Assembly: GCF_022601875.1 (NCBI RefSeq) | Contig: NZ_JAKVIP010000021.1 | Span: 1 to 64,000 of the forward strand | DNA length: 64,000 nt | Reading direction: 5' to 3' | DNA from: Chryseobacterium sp. SSA4.19 | GTDB taxonomy: Bacteria; Bacteroidota; Bacteroidia; Flavobacteriales; Weeksellaceae | Program-made: the position numbers and the translations under genes | Shown: piece by piece, positions 36,016 to 44,580 of the stretch | Position numbering within the stretch: position 1 is the first letter of the stretch | Layout of the letters: the number at the start of each line of letters is the position of its first letter | The notes under the pieces: generated by a model | What the model was told of the DNA's origin: nothing | What the model saw: the letters and a program-made list of their open reading frames with translations, nothing else | Databases searched by the model: none

Positions 36016-37353
36016 ATGAGCAGCAAAGAGTTTAATAAAGATTTTTGGCAACAGTTTATCGATACCAACAAAAATTTCACGCAAACCTGTGTTATCAAAA
36101 ATGTAATCCCAGAAGATCTTATCCAGAAATTAAAAAATGCAGTTGTAGATGGGCTTACAAATAGATTTAAAACAAAAGATCTGGATGGCTTCAGATTGTA
36201 TTTTCCATCTCAGGGAAAGGGTAAGGAGAATTCTGATTTCATTGACGAATTATATAAGAATCCTCCTTTAGAAAATGAAGAAATTATTGATTACTGCAAC
36301 AGAGTTTTCAAAGAAAAATTCGGTCTTATTGTCAATTTTTTAGAAAGACACTCAGGTTTTATTTCTAAAGAATTGAGAATGATTACTGAACCTCTCCTAG
36401 ATATTATTGGTATCCCAGCAACCGGAGTAGACGTCACTGTTTTTATCGGAAATTATGGATGGACCCCCTTAGGAATTCACCAAGATCATCAGGGCGAAAA
36501 TGTGCTCCATTTTCATCTTGGTCCTGGAGATAAAACAATGTACATCTGGGATCAGGAAAAATATAAAGAACTAACAGGTACAAAACATAATAATTTTGAA
36601 ATTGAACCTTTACTGCAACATGCGGAAAAGTATGATTTTGGAACAGGAGACTTATTTTTTATGCCATGGGATAAATTCCATATCGGAAAAAGTGATGATT
36701 TGTCTATTGGCGTTACTTTTTGGTTTAATAACCCTTCAAAAGTGAAATTTTTTGATCGAATTTTAAATACATTCTATCGGGATTATATACATGAAAATAA
36801 AGATATTATTGCTCCACAACATAATTTTCTGGAAAACAATGATACATTTAAAGAATTCCTTTCAGTTTTAAAATTAGATGAAGAAATTTTAAATGGATCT
36901 ACAAGGGATTTCTTTAAATATTTTTATAATGAATTCAAACATGGCTTATTAAGCAATGCCGGTTGGCAGGCTCCACCGCAATCAAGAGAAAAAGAAGATA
37001 AATATGATGTAGATAATTATGAATTCCTACTTGAAAAGGAGATTTATACCAGCGAACCTTTTAAAATGATTCATAAAGTAGCTGAAGAAAAAGAACAGCT
37101 TTATTTATATGTAAGAGGAACGAAAATAGAAATGAGATATCATCCTGAATTATTAAATATTATTGATCGTCTTAACTCTCACCAGGTATGGAAAGTATCC
37201 GAGTTGTTGAAAAATCTTGAAAATGACTGGCCGATTGAAGCAGGATTATATTTCCTTTCAATGATCTATGATAAAAAAGGAATTGAAATTCTGGGAGAAT
37301 CACGTACTATACTACAGGAAGCTGAGAACCTTTTATTAGAAGAAGAAAACTAA
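36016..37353 (+). CDS. Cupin/JmjC-type Fe(II) oxygenase, putative peptide hydroxylase
   Basis: 445 residues. The middle has a jelly-roll with a facial triad pattern H155-x-D157 (GIHQDHQG) and distal H222 (DKFHIGKSDD), with FGTGDLFFMPW before it, as in cupin_8/JmjC 2-oxoglutarate enzymes. The N-terminal part (1-130) may bind substrate; the C-terminal region (about 300-445) has a winged-helix look (NRLNSHQVWKVSELLKNL) similar to the tail of JmjC RiPP-type enzymes. Probable role: hydroxylation of Val, Arg or Gln in the precursor. Its stop overlaps the exporter start (TAATG). Confidence 0.6.
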   Translation: MSSKEFNKDFWQQFIDTNKNFTQTCVIKNVIPEDLIQKLKNAVVDGLTNRFKTKDLDGFRLYFPSQGKGKENSDFIDELYKNPPLENEEIIDYCNRVFKEKFGLIVNFLERHSGFISKELRMITEPLLDIIGIPATGVDVTVFIGNYGWTPLGIHQDHQGENVLHFHLGPGDKTMYIWDQEKYKELTGTKHNNFEIEPLLQHAEKYDFGTGDLFFMPWDKFHIGKSDDLSIGVTFWFNNPSKVKFFDRILNTFYRDYIHENKDIIAPQHNFLENNDTFKEFLSVLKLDEEILNGSTRDFFKYFYNEFKHGLLSNAGWQAPPQSREKEDKYDVDNYEFLLEKEIYTSEPFKMIHKVAEEKEQLYLYVRGTKIEMRYHPELLNIIDRLNSHQVWKVSELLKNLENDWPIEAGLYFLSMIYDKKGIEILGESRTILQEAENLLLEEEN

Positions 37354-39554
37354 TGAAATTTATTCCTCAACATGATAAAATGGATTGCGGACCATCGTGC
37401 TTAGCTATGATTACTTCTTATTATGGCAAAGCATATGGACTGCAATACTTACGTGACAATTGTTTTACTTCAAGAGAAGGTGTTTCAGTCCTTGCCATTA
37501 ATAATGCTGCAGAAAAAATTGGATTTAAAACATTAGCAACCCAAATTTCAGTTGAGGATTTAAGCAATGAGTTCTTACCCTGCATTTTACACTGGAATCA
37601 GAATCACTTTATTGTACTTGATAAAATTTCAACAGCACTATTTAGTAGGAAAAAAATTTATACTATTGCTGATCCTGCCCATGGGATTTTAAAACTGACA
37701 GAAGAAAAATTTGAAAAGTCCTGGCAAAAAAATACAGACAAAGGAGTTGCACTTTTACTAGAACCAACTGATTCATTCTTTCAAAGAAAAAATATTCCGG
37801 ATCAAAAATTATCACTTGCCTATATCTATAATTACCTAGGACCGCATAAAAAACAATTTTTGTGGCTATCATTAATTTTATTACTCGGAACTGTAACTAC
37901 ACTTGCTTTTCCCATACTTACGCAAAAGCTTATTGATGATGGAGTTAGTAAAAAAGACATGGGAATTATTACTTATATTCTTATGGCCCAGCTTGCATTT
38001 TTTGTGGGTAATATTGTTTTAGGAATTTTCAGAAACTGGATTATGTTGTATGTAGGAAGCCGTCTGAATATAAGTATCATTTCAGATTTTTTAAAAAAAC
38101 TTATGAGTCTGCCTATTAAATTTTTCGAAACAAAATTTATGGGAGATTTCAATCAAAGAATACAGGATCATGAGAAAATAGAGTTATTCCTCACCTCAAA
38201 CAGTTTAGTCACTATCTTTTCTATATTTACTTTTTCTGTTTTTTTCGTTGTGCTCTGGAGCTACGACTTTAGAATTCTAGCCACTTATTTTACGCTTACT
38301 GCACTCTCTATCATCTGGTCTTTATATTGGCTTAAAAAATTAAAAGTCTTAGATTATTACCGTTTTCAGGAAAAAAGTGAAAATCAGGAATCAATTTATG
38401 AAATAATCAATGGGATTTCTGAGATGAAACTTAATAAATTTGAAGACTACAAGCGAAAAGAATGGGAAGAAATTCAGCAGAAACTATTTACAATAAATTT
38501 ACGAATTTTAAAAGTTGACCAGATTCAACTTTCCGGCTTCGAGTTCCTCAATCAATTAAAAAATATTATGGTCATATTTCTTTCTGCTTCATTTGTTATT
38601 CAGGGAAGTATGACATTAGGTGCATTATTAAGCGTTTCTTATATTATTGGCCAGATGAACACTCCAGTGGGCCAGCTCATCACCTTTTTCCGTTCCATGC
38701 AAGAGGCAAAATTGAGTTTGTCCCGTTTATATGAAGTTCAAACCCATCCCGAAGAAGAACAAAAACATCTGCTTCGATTAATGAATGAAAACTATACACG
38801 TCAAAACGGCATTGAAAAAGGAATCTATTTTAAAAATGTATCATTTCAGTATGAAGGTCCACAGTCTCCGTTTGTACTTAAAGATATTAACCTTTTTATT
38901 CCTACAGGTAAAATTACAGCTATAGTAGGCGCAAGCGGAAGTGGAAAAACGACATTGATTAAGTTATTATTAAAATTTTATGAGCCTACACACGGTGAGA
39001 TATATTTCAATCATTCCAAACTAAAAGACATATCTCCAAAGGATCTAAGACAAAACTGTGGTGTTGTAATGCAGGACGGACACATCTTTTCGGATACCAT
39101 TGAAAGAAATATAGCAACAGGCGACGAAAATATTGATCAAAAAAGAATTCAGAAAGCTTTGCAAACTGCTAATATCCAATCATTCGTAAATGAATTGCCT
39201 TTAGGCTTAAACACAAAAATAGGAGCTTCCGGAAACGGCATTTCCGGTGGGCAGAAACAAAGAATATTAATTGCAAGAGCTGTTTATAAAGATCCCCAGT
39301 TTATTTTATTTGACGAAGCCACTTCTGCATTGGATGCAGAAAATGAAAAAGTTATCCACGATAATTTACAGGAATTTTTCAAAGGGAAAACCGTTATTAT
39401 TATTGCCCATCGTCTTTCAACTGTGAAAAATGCAGATCAGATTATTGTTTTAAAACACGGAAAAATTGTAGAACAGGGAAATCATCAGTCGCTGGTTGAA
39501 AAAAAATCTGATTATTTCAACCTGGTTAAAAATCAGCTCGAACTCGGCGCATAA
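37353..39554 (+). CDS. C39-peptidase ABC exporter (PCAT) for the peptide
   Basis: 733 residues: an N-terminal C39 peptidase (1-130) with intact Q6, C12, H85 and D107 that cuts after double glycine; a six-helix transmembrane domain (about 165-440); and an ABC ATPase with Walker A GASGSGKT (526-533), signature SGGQ (631-634) and Walker B D654-E655. It should cut the leader of the 57-residue precursor and export the product. The start overlaps the cupin stop by one base. No HlyD-type membrane fusion protein is encoded next to it. Confidence 0.9.
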   Translation: MKFIPQHDKMDCGPSCLAMITSYYGKAYGLQYLRDNCFTSREGVSVLAINNAAEKIGFKTLATQISVEDLSNEFLPCILHWNQNHFIVLDKISTALFSRKKIYTIADPAHGILKLTEEKFEKSWQKNTDKGVALLLEPTDSFFQRKNIPDQKLSLAYIYNYLGPHKKQFLWLSLILLLGTVTTLAFPILTQKLIDDGVSKKDMGIITYILMAQLAFFVGNIVLGIFRNWIMLYVGSRLNISIISDFLKKLMSLPIKFFETKFMGDFNQRIQDHEKIELFLTSNSLVTIFSIFTFSVFFVVLWSYDFRILATYFTLTALSIIWSLYWLKKLKVLDYYRFQEKSENQESIYEIINGISEMKLNKFEDYKRKEWEEIQQKLFTINLRILKVDQIQLSGFEFLNQLKNIMVIFLSASFVIQGSMTLGALLSVSYIIGQMNTPVGQLITFFRSMQEAKLSLSRLYEVQTHPEEEQKHLLRLMNENYTRQNGIEKGIYFKNVSFQYEGPQSPFVLKDINLFIPTGKITAIVGASGSGKTTLIKLLLKFYEPTHGEIYFNHSKLKDISPKDLRQNCGVVMQDGHIFSDTIERNIATGDENIDQKRIQKALQTANIQSFVNELPLGLNTKIGASGNGISGGQKQRILIARAVYKDPQFILFDEATSALDAENEKVIHDNLQEFFKGKTVIIIAHRLSTVKNADQIIVLKHGKIVEQGNHQSLVEKKSDYFNLVKNQLELGA

Positions 39555-39592
39555 TTCTTCATTTCAAATCTTTTCAGTTAATTTTTTATAAT

Positions 39593-39617
39593 GTCGGATA
39601 GTTTTTATCCGGCTTTT
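39593..39617 (+). terminator. Terminator at the end of the peptide locus
   Basis: GTCGGATA / TATCCGGC stem (one G·U pair), loop GTTTT, followed by TTTTATATT. It closes the exporter operon. Confidence 0.65.
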
Positions 39618-39728
39618 ATATTATAAAAACAAACTATAATTTCCGTTAATATCATCTCTTCTCTTATAAACACATCATCTATCTCTGGGAAAATAAGTAT
39701 CTTCGCTTTTTAAATTTTGATCATTAAA

Positions 39729-40904
39729 ATGAAGAAATTTACCTCCGGATTATTTTTGTTTTCTGCCATAGCCGTATTTGCGCAGGAAGCAATTCAGTTT
39801 CAGGAACTGCCGTTTAAAGATCTTGTAGCCAAAGCAAAAAAAGAAAATAAAATTGTATTTATTGACGCTTACGCTTCATGGTGCGGGCCATGTAAAATGA
39901 TGGAAAGAAATGTTTTCACCCAAAAACCTGTCGGAGATTATTATAATTCCAATTTTGTAAATGCCCGATTTGACATGGAAAAAGGAGAAGGAAGAGAGAT
40001 CGCTGCTAAATACGGCGTACGTTCCTACCCTACCTATTTATTTTTAAACGGAGACGGAGAGCTTGTGTCACAAAACTACGGTTATATGGAAGGAAACATG
40101 TTCCTTTCCATGGCTCAGGATATTAATTCGCCAAACAATAAAAAAGGATCCTTAAAAGAACGTTTTGCCAAAGGTGAAAAAGATCCGGAATTCCTGATCA
40201 ATATTATGAAGCTTAATTCTTCATCAGATTTTGATTTTGCCAAAAAAGCTTCAGAAAGATATTTTGAGAATAAGAAGAAAACTGATGTATTTACTAAAGA
40301 TGATATTGGACTCTTATTATTTTTTCTGAAATCAAGCGAAGATAAAAATTATAACGTTTTCACAGAAAGAAAAACAGAAATTACTAAGTTTCTACCTGAA
40401 GAAACCTATAAGGAATTTAACAATCAAATGAAACTGTCAAAGATTGTTGAACAATCTATTGATACACAAAATAAAAGGATCAACAGTGAGTATTTTATGC
40501 AGGCTGCTGAACCTTTAGTTGGCAAACATGATGCGGAAGTCAAGCTCAATCAAATTAAATTAAGTTATTACGAACACAATGCCAATTTTCCTGAATATGA
40601 AAAAGCGGCACTGGAATATTATAAAAACACAGAAGCTTTTGAAGCCAATGAACTGCTAAAAGCAGCATGGATATTTTCTGAAAATGTAAAAACACCATCT
40701 TCCCTGAAGAAAGCAGCAGAATGGGCGGAAAAATCCGTTATGATTAATGAAACACCTGAAAACACCTATATTGTAGCCAAAATTTACTTTCTGATTGGTA
40801 AGAAGGATCTGGCAAAATCATATGCAGAAATGTCTAAAGAAATAGCAATAAGGGCTCAAAAAGACTTTTCTTTAGCGGATAAATTATTACAAGAAATACA
40901 CTAA
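39729..40904 (+). CDS. Secreted thioredoxin-like protein with C-terminal helical repeats
   Basis: 391 residues from ATG 39729 with a signal peptide (ending AVFAQ). Thioredoxin fold (about 22-130) with active site WCGPC (W51-C55) and the cis-Pro loop SYPTYLFLNGDGE; the rest (about 140-391) is helical and TPR-like. It is probably a periplasmic disulfide reductase or oxidant-repair protein. The next gene, DUF3575, starts 3 bases after the stop, so they are probably one transcript. Confidence 0.8.
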   Translation: MKKFTSGLFLFSAIAVFAQEAIQFQELPFKDLVAKAKKENKIVFIDAYASWCGPCKMMERNVFTQKPVGDYYNSNFVNARFDMEKGEGREIAAKYGVRSYPTYLFLNGDGELVSQNYGYMEGNMFLSMAQDINSPNNKKGSLKERFAKGEKDPEFLINIMKLNSSSDFDFAKKASERYFENKKKTDVFTKDDIGLLLFFLKSSEDKNYNVFTERKTEITKFLPEETYKEFNNQMKLSKIVEQSIDTQNKRINSEYFMQAAEPLVGKHDAEVKLNQIKLSYYEHNANFPEYEKAALEYYKNTEAFEANELLKAAWIFSENVKTPSSLKKAAEWAEKSVMINETPENTYIVAKIYFLIGKKDLAKSYAEMSKEIAIRAQKDFSLADKLLQEIH

Positions 40905-40907
40905 GAG

Positions 40908-41543
40908 ATGCCGAAAATCAAACTTATTACAGGATGTATGACTGTATGTTTAATAGGAAGTCTACATGCTCAGGAACAGCAACAAAATGGTGAAACAGCG
41001 GTTTATATAAAAGGGAATGCTTTATTAATTCCCATTGGAGTAGTAAATGTAGCTTTAGAACATCAGTTAAATAAAAAATTTACCATACAGGGAGATGTTC
41101 TGATCTCTCCATGGAAATCTTTTGCCGGGCATGAACTGCAGTATTATTCGGCTTCTCTGGAAGGCAGGTATTATTTTAATGAAGCGTTCAAGCATTGGTA
41201 CTTAGGAGCCAATATTGCAGCTTCATCATTTGTCTTGCAGAAGTGGAATTATTGGAGTAATGATATTTATATAAATGAACAAACAGGTGCTCATTATGTC
41301 AAATCAAATCTATACCAGAAAGGCTATTCCCTTATATTTGGGATTACAGGTGGATATCAGTTTAAAGTTTCCGACAGATGGAATATTGATCTATACGCCA
41401 CTATAGGAACTTCGCAGGATTTTTATAAAGGATATAACAGAACTAACGGAGAGCGGTACGACAGGGAAGATAATAAGTTTAACAGAAGCGGGGAAATTCT
41501 GCCTTACAGGGGCGGAATCATGATTTCTTATAAATTAAAATAA
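40908..41543 (+). CDS. DUF3575-like outer-membrane beta-barrel protein
   Basis: 211 residues: signal peptide (about 1-21, ending LHAQ) then strands GNALLIPIGVVNVALEHQLNKKFTIQGDVLISPW, the N-terminal pattern of DUF3575 barrels, and IMISYKLK at the end with a penultimate strand. Small barrels of this family are common in Bacteroidota. The function is unknown. Confidence 0.7.
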   Translation: MPKIKLITGCMTVCLIGSLHAQEQQQNGETAVYIKGNALLIPIGVVNVALEHQLNKKFTIQGDVLISPWKSFAGHELQYYSASLEGRYYFNEAFKHWYLGANIAASSFVLQKWNYWSNDIYINEQTGAHYVKSNLYQKGYSLIFGITGGYQFKVSDRWNIDLYATIGTSQDFYKGYNRTNGERYDREDNKFNRSGEILPYRGGIMISYKLK

Positions 41544-41547
41544 ATCA

Positions 41548-41754
41548 ATGAAATTATTCGGAAAAAATCATATTATTATCTGTATCATTACTTTCGCCAT
41601 TTTATTTTTGATGAATTATCTGGGAAATGATCAGCCTGATAAAATGGAAAGGGCATTAATGATTGCAGGAGCAGGTGTTATCGGGCTAACCATCGGGCTG
41701 CTCATTATGAATCGAGGAAAAAACGACAAAAATCCGCCACAGGATTTCGATTAA
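41548..41754 (+). CDS. Small two-helix membrane protein
   Basis: 68 residues with two hydrophobic segments (about 8-24 and 38-54) joined by an acidic loop and a Lys/Asp-rich end. It starts 4 bases after the DUF3575 gene, so it is cotranscribed. I do not recognise it. Confidence 0.55.
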   Translation: MKLFGKNHIIICIITFAILFLMNYLGNDQPDKMERALMIAGAGVIGLTIGLLIMNRGKNDKNPPQDFD

Positions 41755-41778
41755 TCAGGCGTAAAAGGCCATTCAGGA

Positions 41779-42975
41779 TCAGTCTTCATAAGTAATATAT
41801 TTTTGTCTGACCTTTTCAAAATTTTTCAGGTCATTTACCCATGAGGCTTTTATTTCGGAAACTGATTTTCCTGCAATAATCTGCTTTCTCAGTTCATCTG
41901 TCCCCGCTAAAGTATCAAACCATAAATTTTTCAGAAAGAAATCTAACTGTGGGTTTTTATAGTGTTTATAAGCTTTGATCACCCATTCCAAATTGAGTTC
42001 CCTTAAATCAGTAGTATATTTGGAAAGATTTTCTCCGTAGCATAATTTTCCGTTAAGAAAAGGATCTTTAGCCCCAAAATTAGGTCTGGGAGTAAACTGA
42101 TAAGGCAATCCTGTTGTCCACGGTGAACCGTAAATCTGAAACGGCAGATCCGTCCCTCTTCCTACGGAAACCTGAGTACCTTCAAAAAAGCATAAGCTTG
42201 GATATAAATTAATCGACTTATCATTGGGCAGATTGGGTGAAGGCTTGTCCAGAATCGGATAGCGATGTTTCTTATGATAATTCTTCATAGGAATAACGGT
42301 ATATTTTGCCTGTATTCCGTTTTTCAGCCACCGTTCTCCGTTCACCATTTTCCCATATTCTCCGATCGTCAGTCCGTAAACAACGGGCACTTCATGCAAC
42401 CCTACGAAACTCGACCATTTTTTTTTCAGAACAGGTCCATCCGTATAACCGTCATGCGGATTAGGCCGGTCCAATACCATAATCTCGACTTTATTTTCCG
42501 CCCCGGCCTCCATTAAATAGCTTAAAGTAGAAATATAAGTATAAAATCTAACTCCAACATCTTGAATATCAAAGACAACAATATCAATTCCTTTTAATTG
42601 TTCAGCTTTTGGTTTTTTATTATTTCCGTATAAAGAAACAATAGGAATTCCTGTTTTTACATCTACTCCGTTTTTGACTTTTTCACCGGCATCCGCATCA
42701 CCTCGAAACCCATGTTCGGGAGCAAAAATAGACTGAATTTTCACCCCGTTTTTCACCAAAAAATCAACGACATGAGTCCTGTCGCTCATCAACCCGGTCT
42801 GATTGGTTACCACGCCTATTGTTTTTCCTTTTAATAAAGGCAAATAAAGCTCAGGCTGATCTGCTCCGGTTTTAAAACCCGGAATATGCTGTTGCTGTGA
42901 ATAATATTGATGGAATACTCCTAAAAAAATTAGGCAAATAAGAAGTAAATTTTTAATTTTGAAATCTAAATTCAT
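41779..42975 (-). CDS. NamZ-like exo-beta-N-acetylmuramidase (DUF1343)
   Basis: 398 residues from ATG 42975; an in-frame extension upstream is spurious because it runs into the opposite-strand gene. Signal peptide (about 8-25), then the DUF1343 signatures GKTIGVVTNQTG, FAPEHGFRGDADAGEKV, DIQDVGVRFYTYISTLSYLMEA, LDRPNP and KPSPNLP. DUF1343 includes NamZ, which releases terminal MurNAc in peptidoglycan recycling. It is probably periplasmic. Its start is 4 bases from the divergent permease start, so each promoter must lie inside the other gene. Confidence 0.8.
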   Translation of the reverse strand: MNLDFKIKNLLLICLIFLGVFHQYYSQQQHIPGFKTGADQPELYLPLLKGKTIGVVTNQTGLMSDRTHVVDFLVKNGVKIQSIFAPEHGFRGDADAGEKVKNGVDVKTGIPIVSLYGNNKKPKAEQLKGIDIVVFDIQDVGVRFYTYISTLSYLMEAGAENKVEIMVLDRPNPHDGYTDGPVLKKKWSSFVGLHEVPVVYGLTIGEYGKMVNGERWLKNGIQAKYTVIPMKNYHKKHRYPILDKPSPNLPNDKSINLYPSLCFFEGTQVSVGRGTDLPFQIYGSPWTTGLPYQFTPRPNFGAKDPFLNGKLCYGENLSKYTTDLRELNLEWVIKAYKHYKNPQLDFFLKNLWFDTLAGTDELRKQIIAGKSVSEIKASWVNDLKNFEKVRQKYITYED

Positions 42976-42979
42976 AAGT

Positions 42980-44209
42980 TTGAAATTTCCTTTATATTTC
43001 TCTAGAAAAATAGCGTTTTCCAAAGATAACAAAAATAACCTTTCAAGGGTGATCATCTTCATCGGAAGGCTTTCCGTAGCACTGGGAATCATTGTTTCTC
43101 TGATAACAGTTTCCACAGGATTCGGTTCTAAAAAAGCTATTAAAGAGAGATTGGCAGATTTCAGCGGACATATTACCGTAAAATCCACACGGTCAAATTC
43201 TTCCTACAATACCTCAGTACTTGACAATCAGGGATTAGATATTAAAAAAATCAGGGCGATGCCGGATGTGGAATCGGTGCAGACTTATGCAACAGTGACC
43301 GGAATTATGCGCAATGAACATAATTTCGCAGGCATTATTTTTAAAGGAGTCGGAAAAGATTTTGACAGTCTGAGATTTAAAAAATTCCTGGTTGCCGGAA
43401 CGACGCCTAAAATAACCGGCACCGGATATAACAATGGGGTAACGATTTCCCAGAAAACTGCGAATGATCTTCATCTGAAACTGAAAGACAGCATTGTCAC
43501 CGTATTTTCAAAAACGAACCAGCAGCCTGTGTACAGGAAATTTGAAATTGTGGGAATCTATAAAACGGATATCAAAATGATTGATGATCAGTTTGTGATC
43601 GGAGACATCAGCCATGTCAGAAAGATCCAGGATATGAAACCTGATGAAGTCGGCGGCCTTGATATTTTCTTTAAAAATGTAAATGATATTGACAGTGATT
43701 TCCCTGAAATCGAAAAACTGATCGGCTATAAAAACTATGCAGAAAAGGCGACCGAAAAATTTCCGCAGATCACTGACTGGATTAGTATTTTTGACACGAA
43801 TATCGCACTGATCATTATCATTATGCTGATTGTTGTGGTTATCAATATTATCATGGTGCTTTTGATATTAATTATTGAAAGAACCAATTCTATTGGTTTG
43901 CTAAAGACTTTAGGGGCCAGCAATGGGCAAATCCGGGCTACCTTTATCAATTACACGCTTATTATTATGATTCCCGGTCTGCTGTATGGAAACCTGATCG
44001 GGCTGGGCTTAATTTTAATCCAGAAATGCTTCGGTATTATCAAATTAAATCCTGAAAACTATTATGTAAGCACGGTTCCAGTAGATTTAAACCCTTTTGT
44101 CATCGTTTCAATTTCTGCAGGTATTCTTATGATATCCGCTCTGGCTTTGATTATCCCGAGTTATCTGATCAGTAAAATTTCTCCGGTAAAAGCCATTAAG
44201 TATAACTAA
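42980..44209 (+). CDS. FtsX-like permease (LolC/E or MacB-type family)
   Basis: 409 residues. The likely start is the TTG at 42980 (MKFPLYFSRKIAF, a typical opening of this Chryseobacterium family); another TTG at 42959 would overlap the divergent gene. One N-terminal helix, a periplasmic MacB-PCD-like domain (about 60-250), then three C-terminal helices (about 270-400) with the FtsX region. It is probably the inner-membrane permease of a lipoprotein or lipid release system; no ATPase gene is adjacent. Confidence 0.75.
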   Translation: MKFPLYFSRKIAFSKDNKNNLSRVIIFIGRLSVALGIIVSLITVSTGFGSKKAIKERLADFSGHITVKSTRSNSSYNTSVLDNQGLDIKKIRAMPDVESVQTYATVTGIMRNEHNFAGIIFKGVGKDFDSLRFKKFLVAGTTPKITGTGYNNGVTISQKTANDLHLKLKDSIVTVFSKTNQQPVYRKFEIVGIYKTDIKMIDDQFVIGDISHVRKIQDMKPDEVGGLDIFFKNVNDIDSDFPEIEKLIGYKNYAEKATEKFPQITDWISIFDTNIALIIIIMLIVVVINIIMVLLILIIERTNSIGLLKTLGASNGQIRATFINYTLIIMIPGLLYGNLIGLGLILIQKCFGIIKLNPENYYVSTVPVDLNPFVIVSISAGILMISALALIIPSYLISKISPVKAIKYN

Positions 44210-44345
44210 TCACTAAAATAGTTTATCTGTTTAAATCTTTATAGAATCCTTTACATAGAAATAGCTACTGAACACAGATTATAAAATAAAGTGCTGTCAT
44301 CATAGTTTCAGCTTTAATAAATTCTTTTTGTCTTCATTTGACTTT

Positions 44346-44428
44346 TAGCCCCGATTGAAGCATTTGTCTGAGCTCATTTTTCTTTAAGAAAAGAAAAATA
44401 GCGAGTGCGGAAAGCGGGAAATAGCTCA
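44346..44428. repeat. Probable dispersed intergenic repeat (Chryseobacterium type)
   Basis: Begins AGCCCCGATTGAAGC and ends GCGGAAAGCGGGAAATAGCTC, with an internal ATTTTTCTTT / AAAGAAAAAT hairpin (44376-44399). From memory this frame recurs in intergenic regions of Chryseobacterium and relatives. It fills part of the 371-base gap between the permease and cysteine synthase genes; the rest of the gap holds only the promoter at 44554. Confidence 0.5.
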
Positions 44429-44553
44429 TAAAAACTAACCGGTCATATTTGAATGGTATTAAAGTCATTGATAAACTGTTTTATATAGATTCTTTATATG
44501 ACAGATACTCATTTTTCTGAACTCTATTTTTTACCTGAATAAATTTAAAGCTG

Positions 44554-44561
44554 TATCTTTG
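44554..44561 (+). promoter_or_regulatory. -7 box for the CBS/cysteine synthase gene
   Basis: TATCTTTG, full TAnnTTTG match, 20 bases before ATG 44581. Confidence 0.55.
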
Positions 44562-44580
44562 CACCGTTTATAAAATATGT

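Noticed and set aside
33015..39700. attL/attR direct repeats of the tRNA-Phe 3' end flanking the peptide locus
   Set aside because: The tRNA 3' sequence was not found again after 39554, and no integrase is present, so a tRNA-integrated island is not supported.
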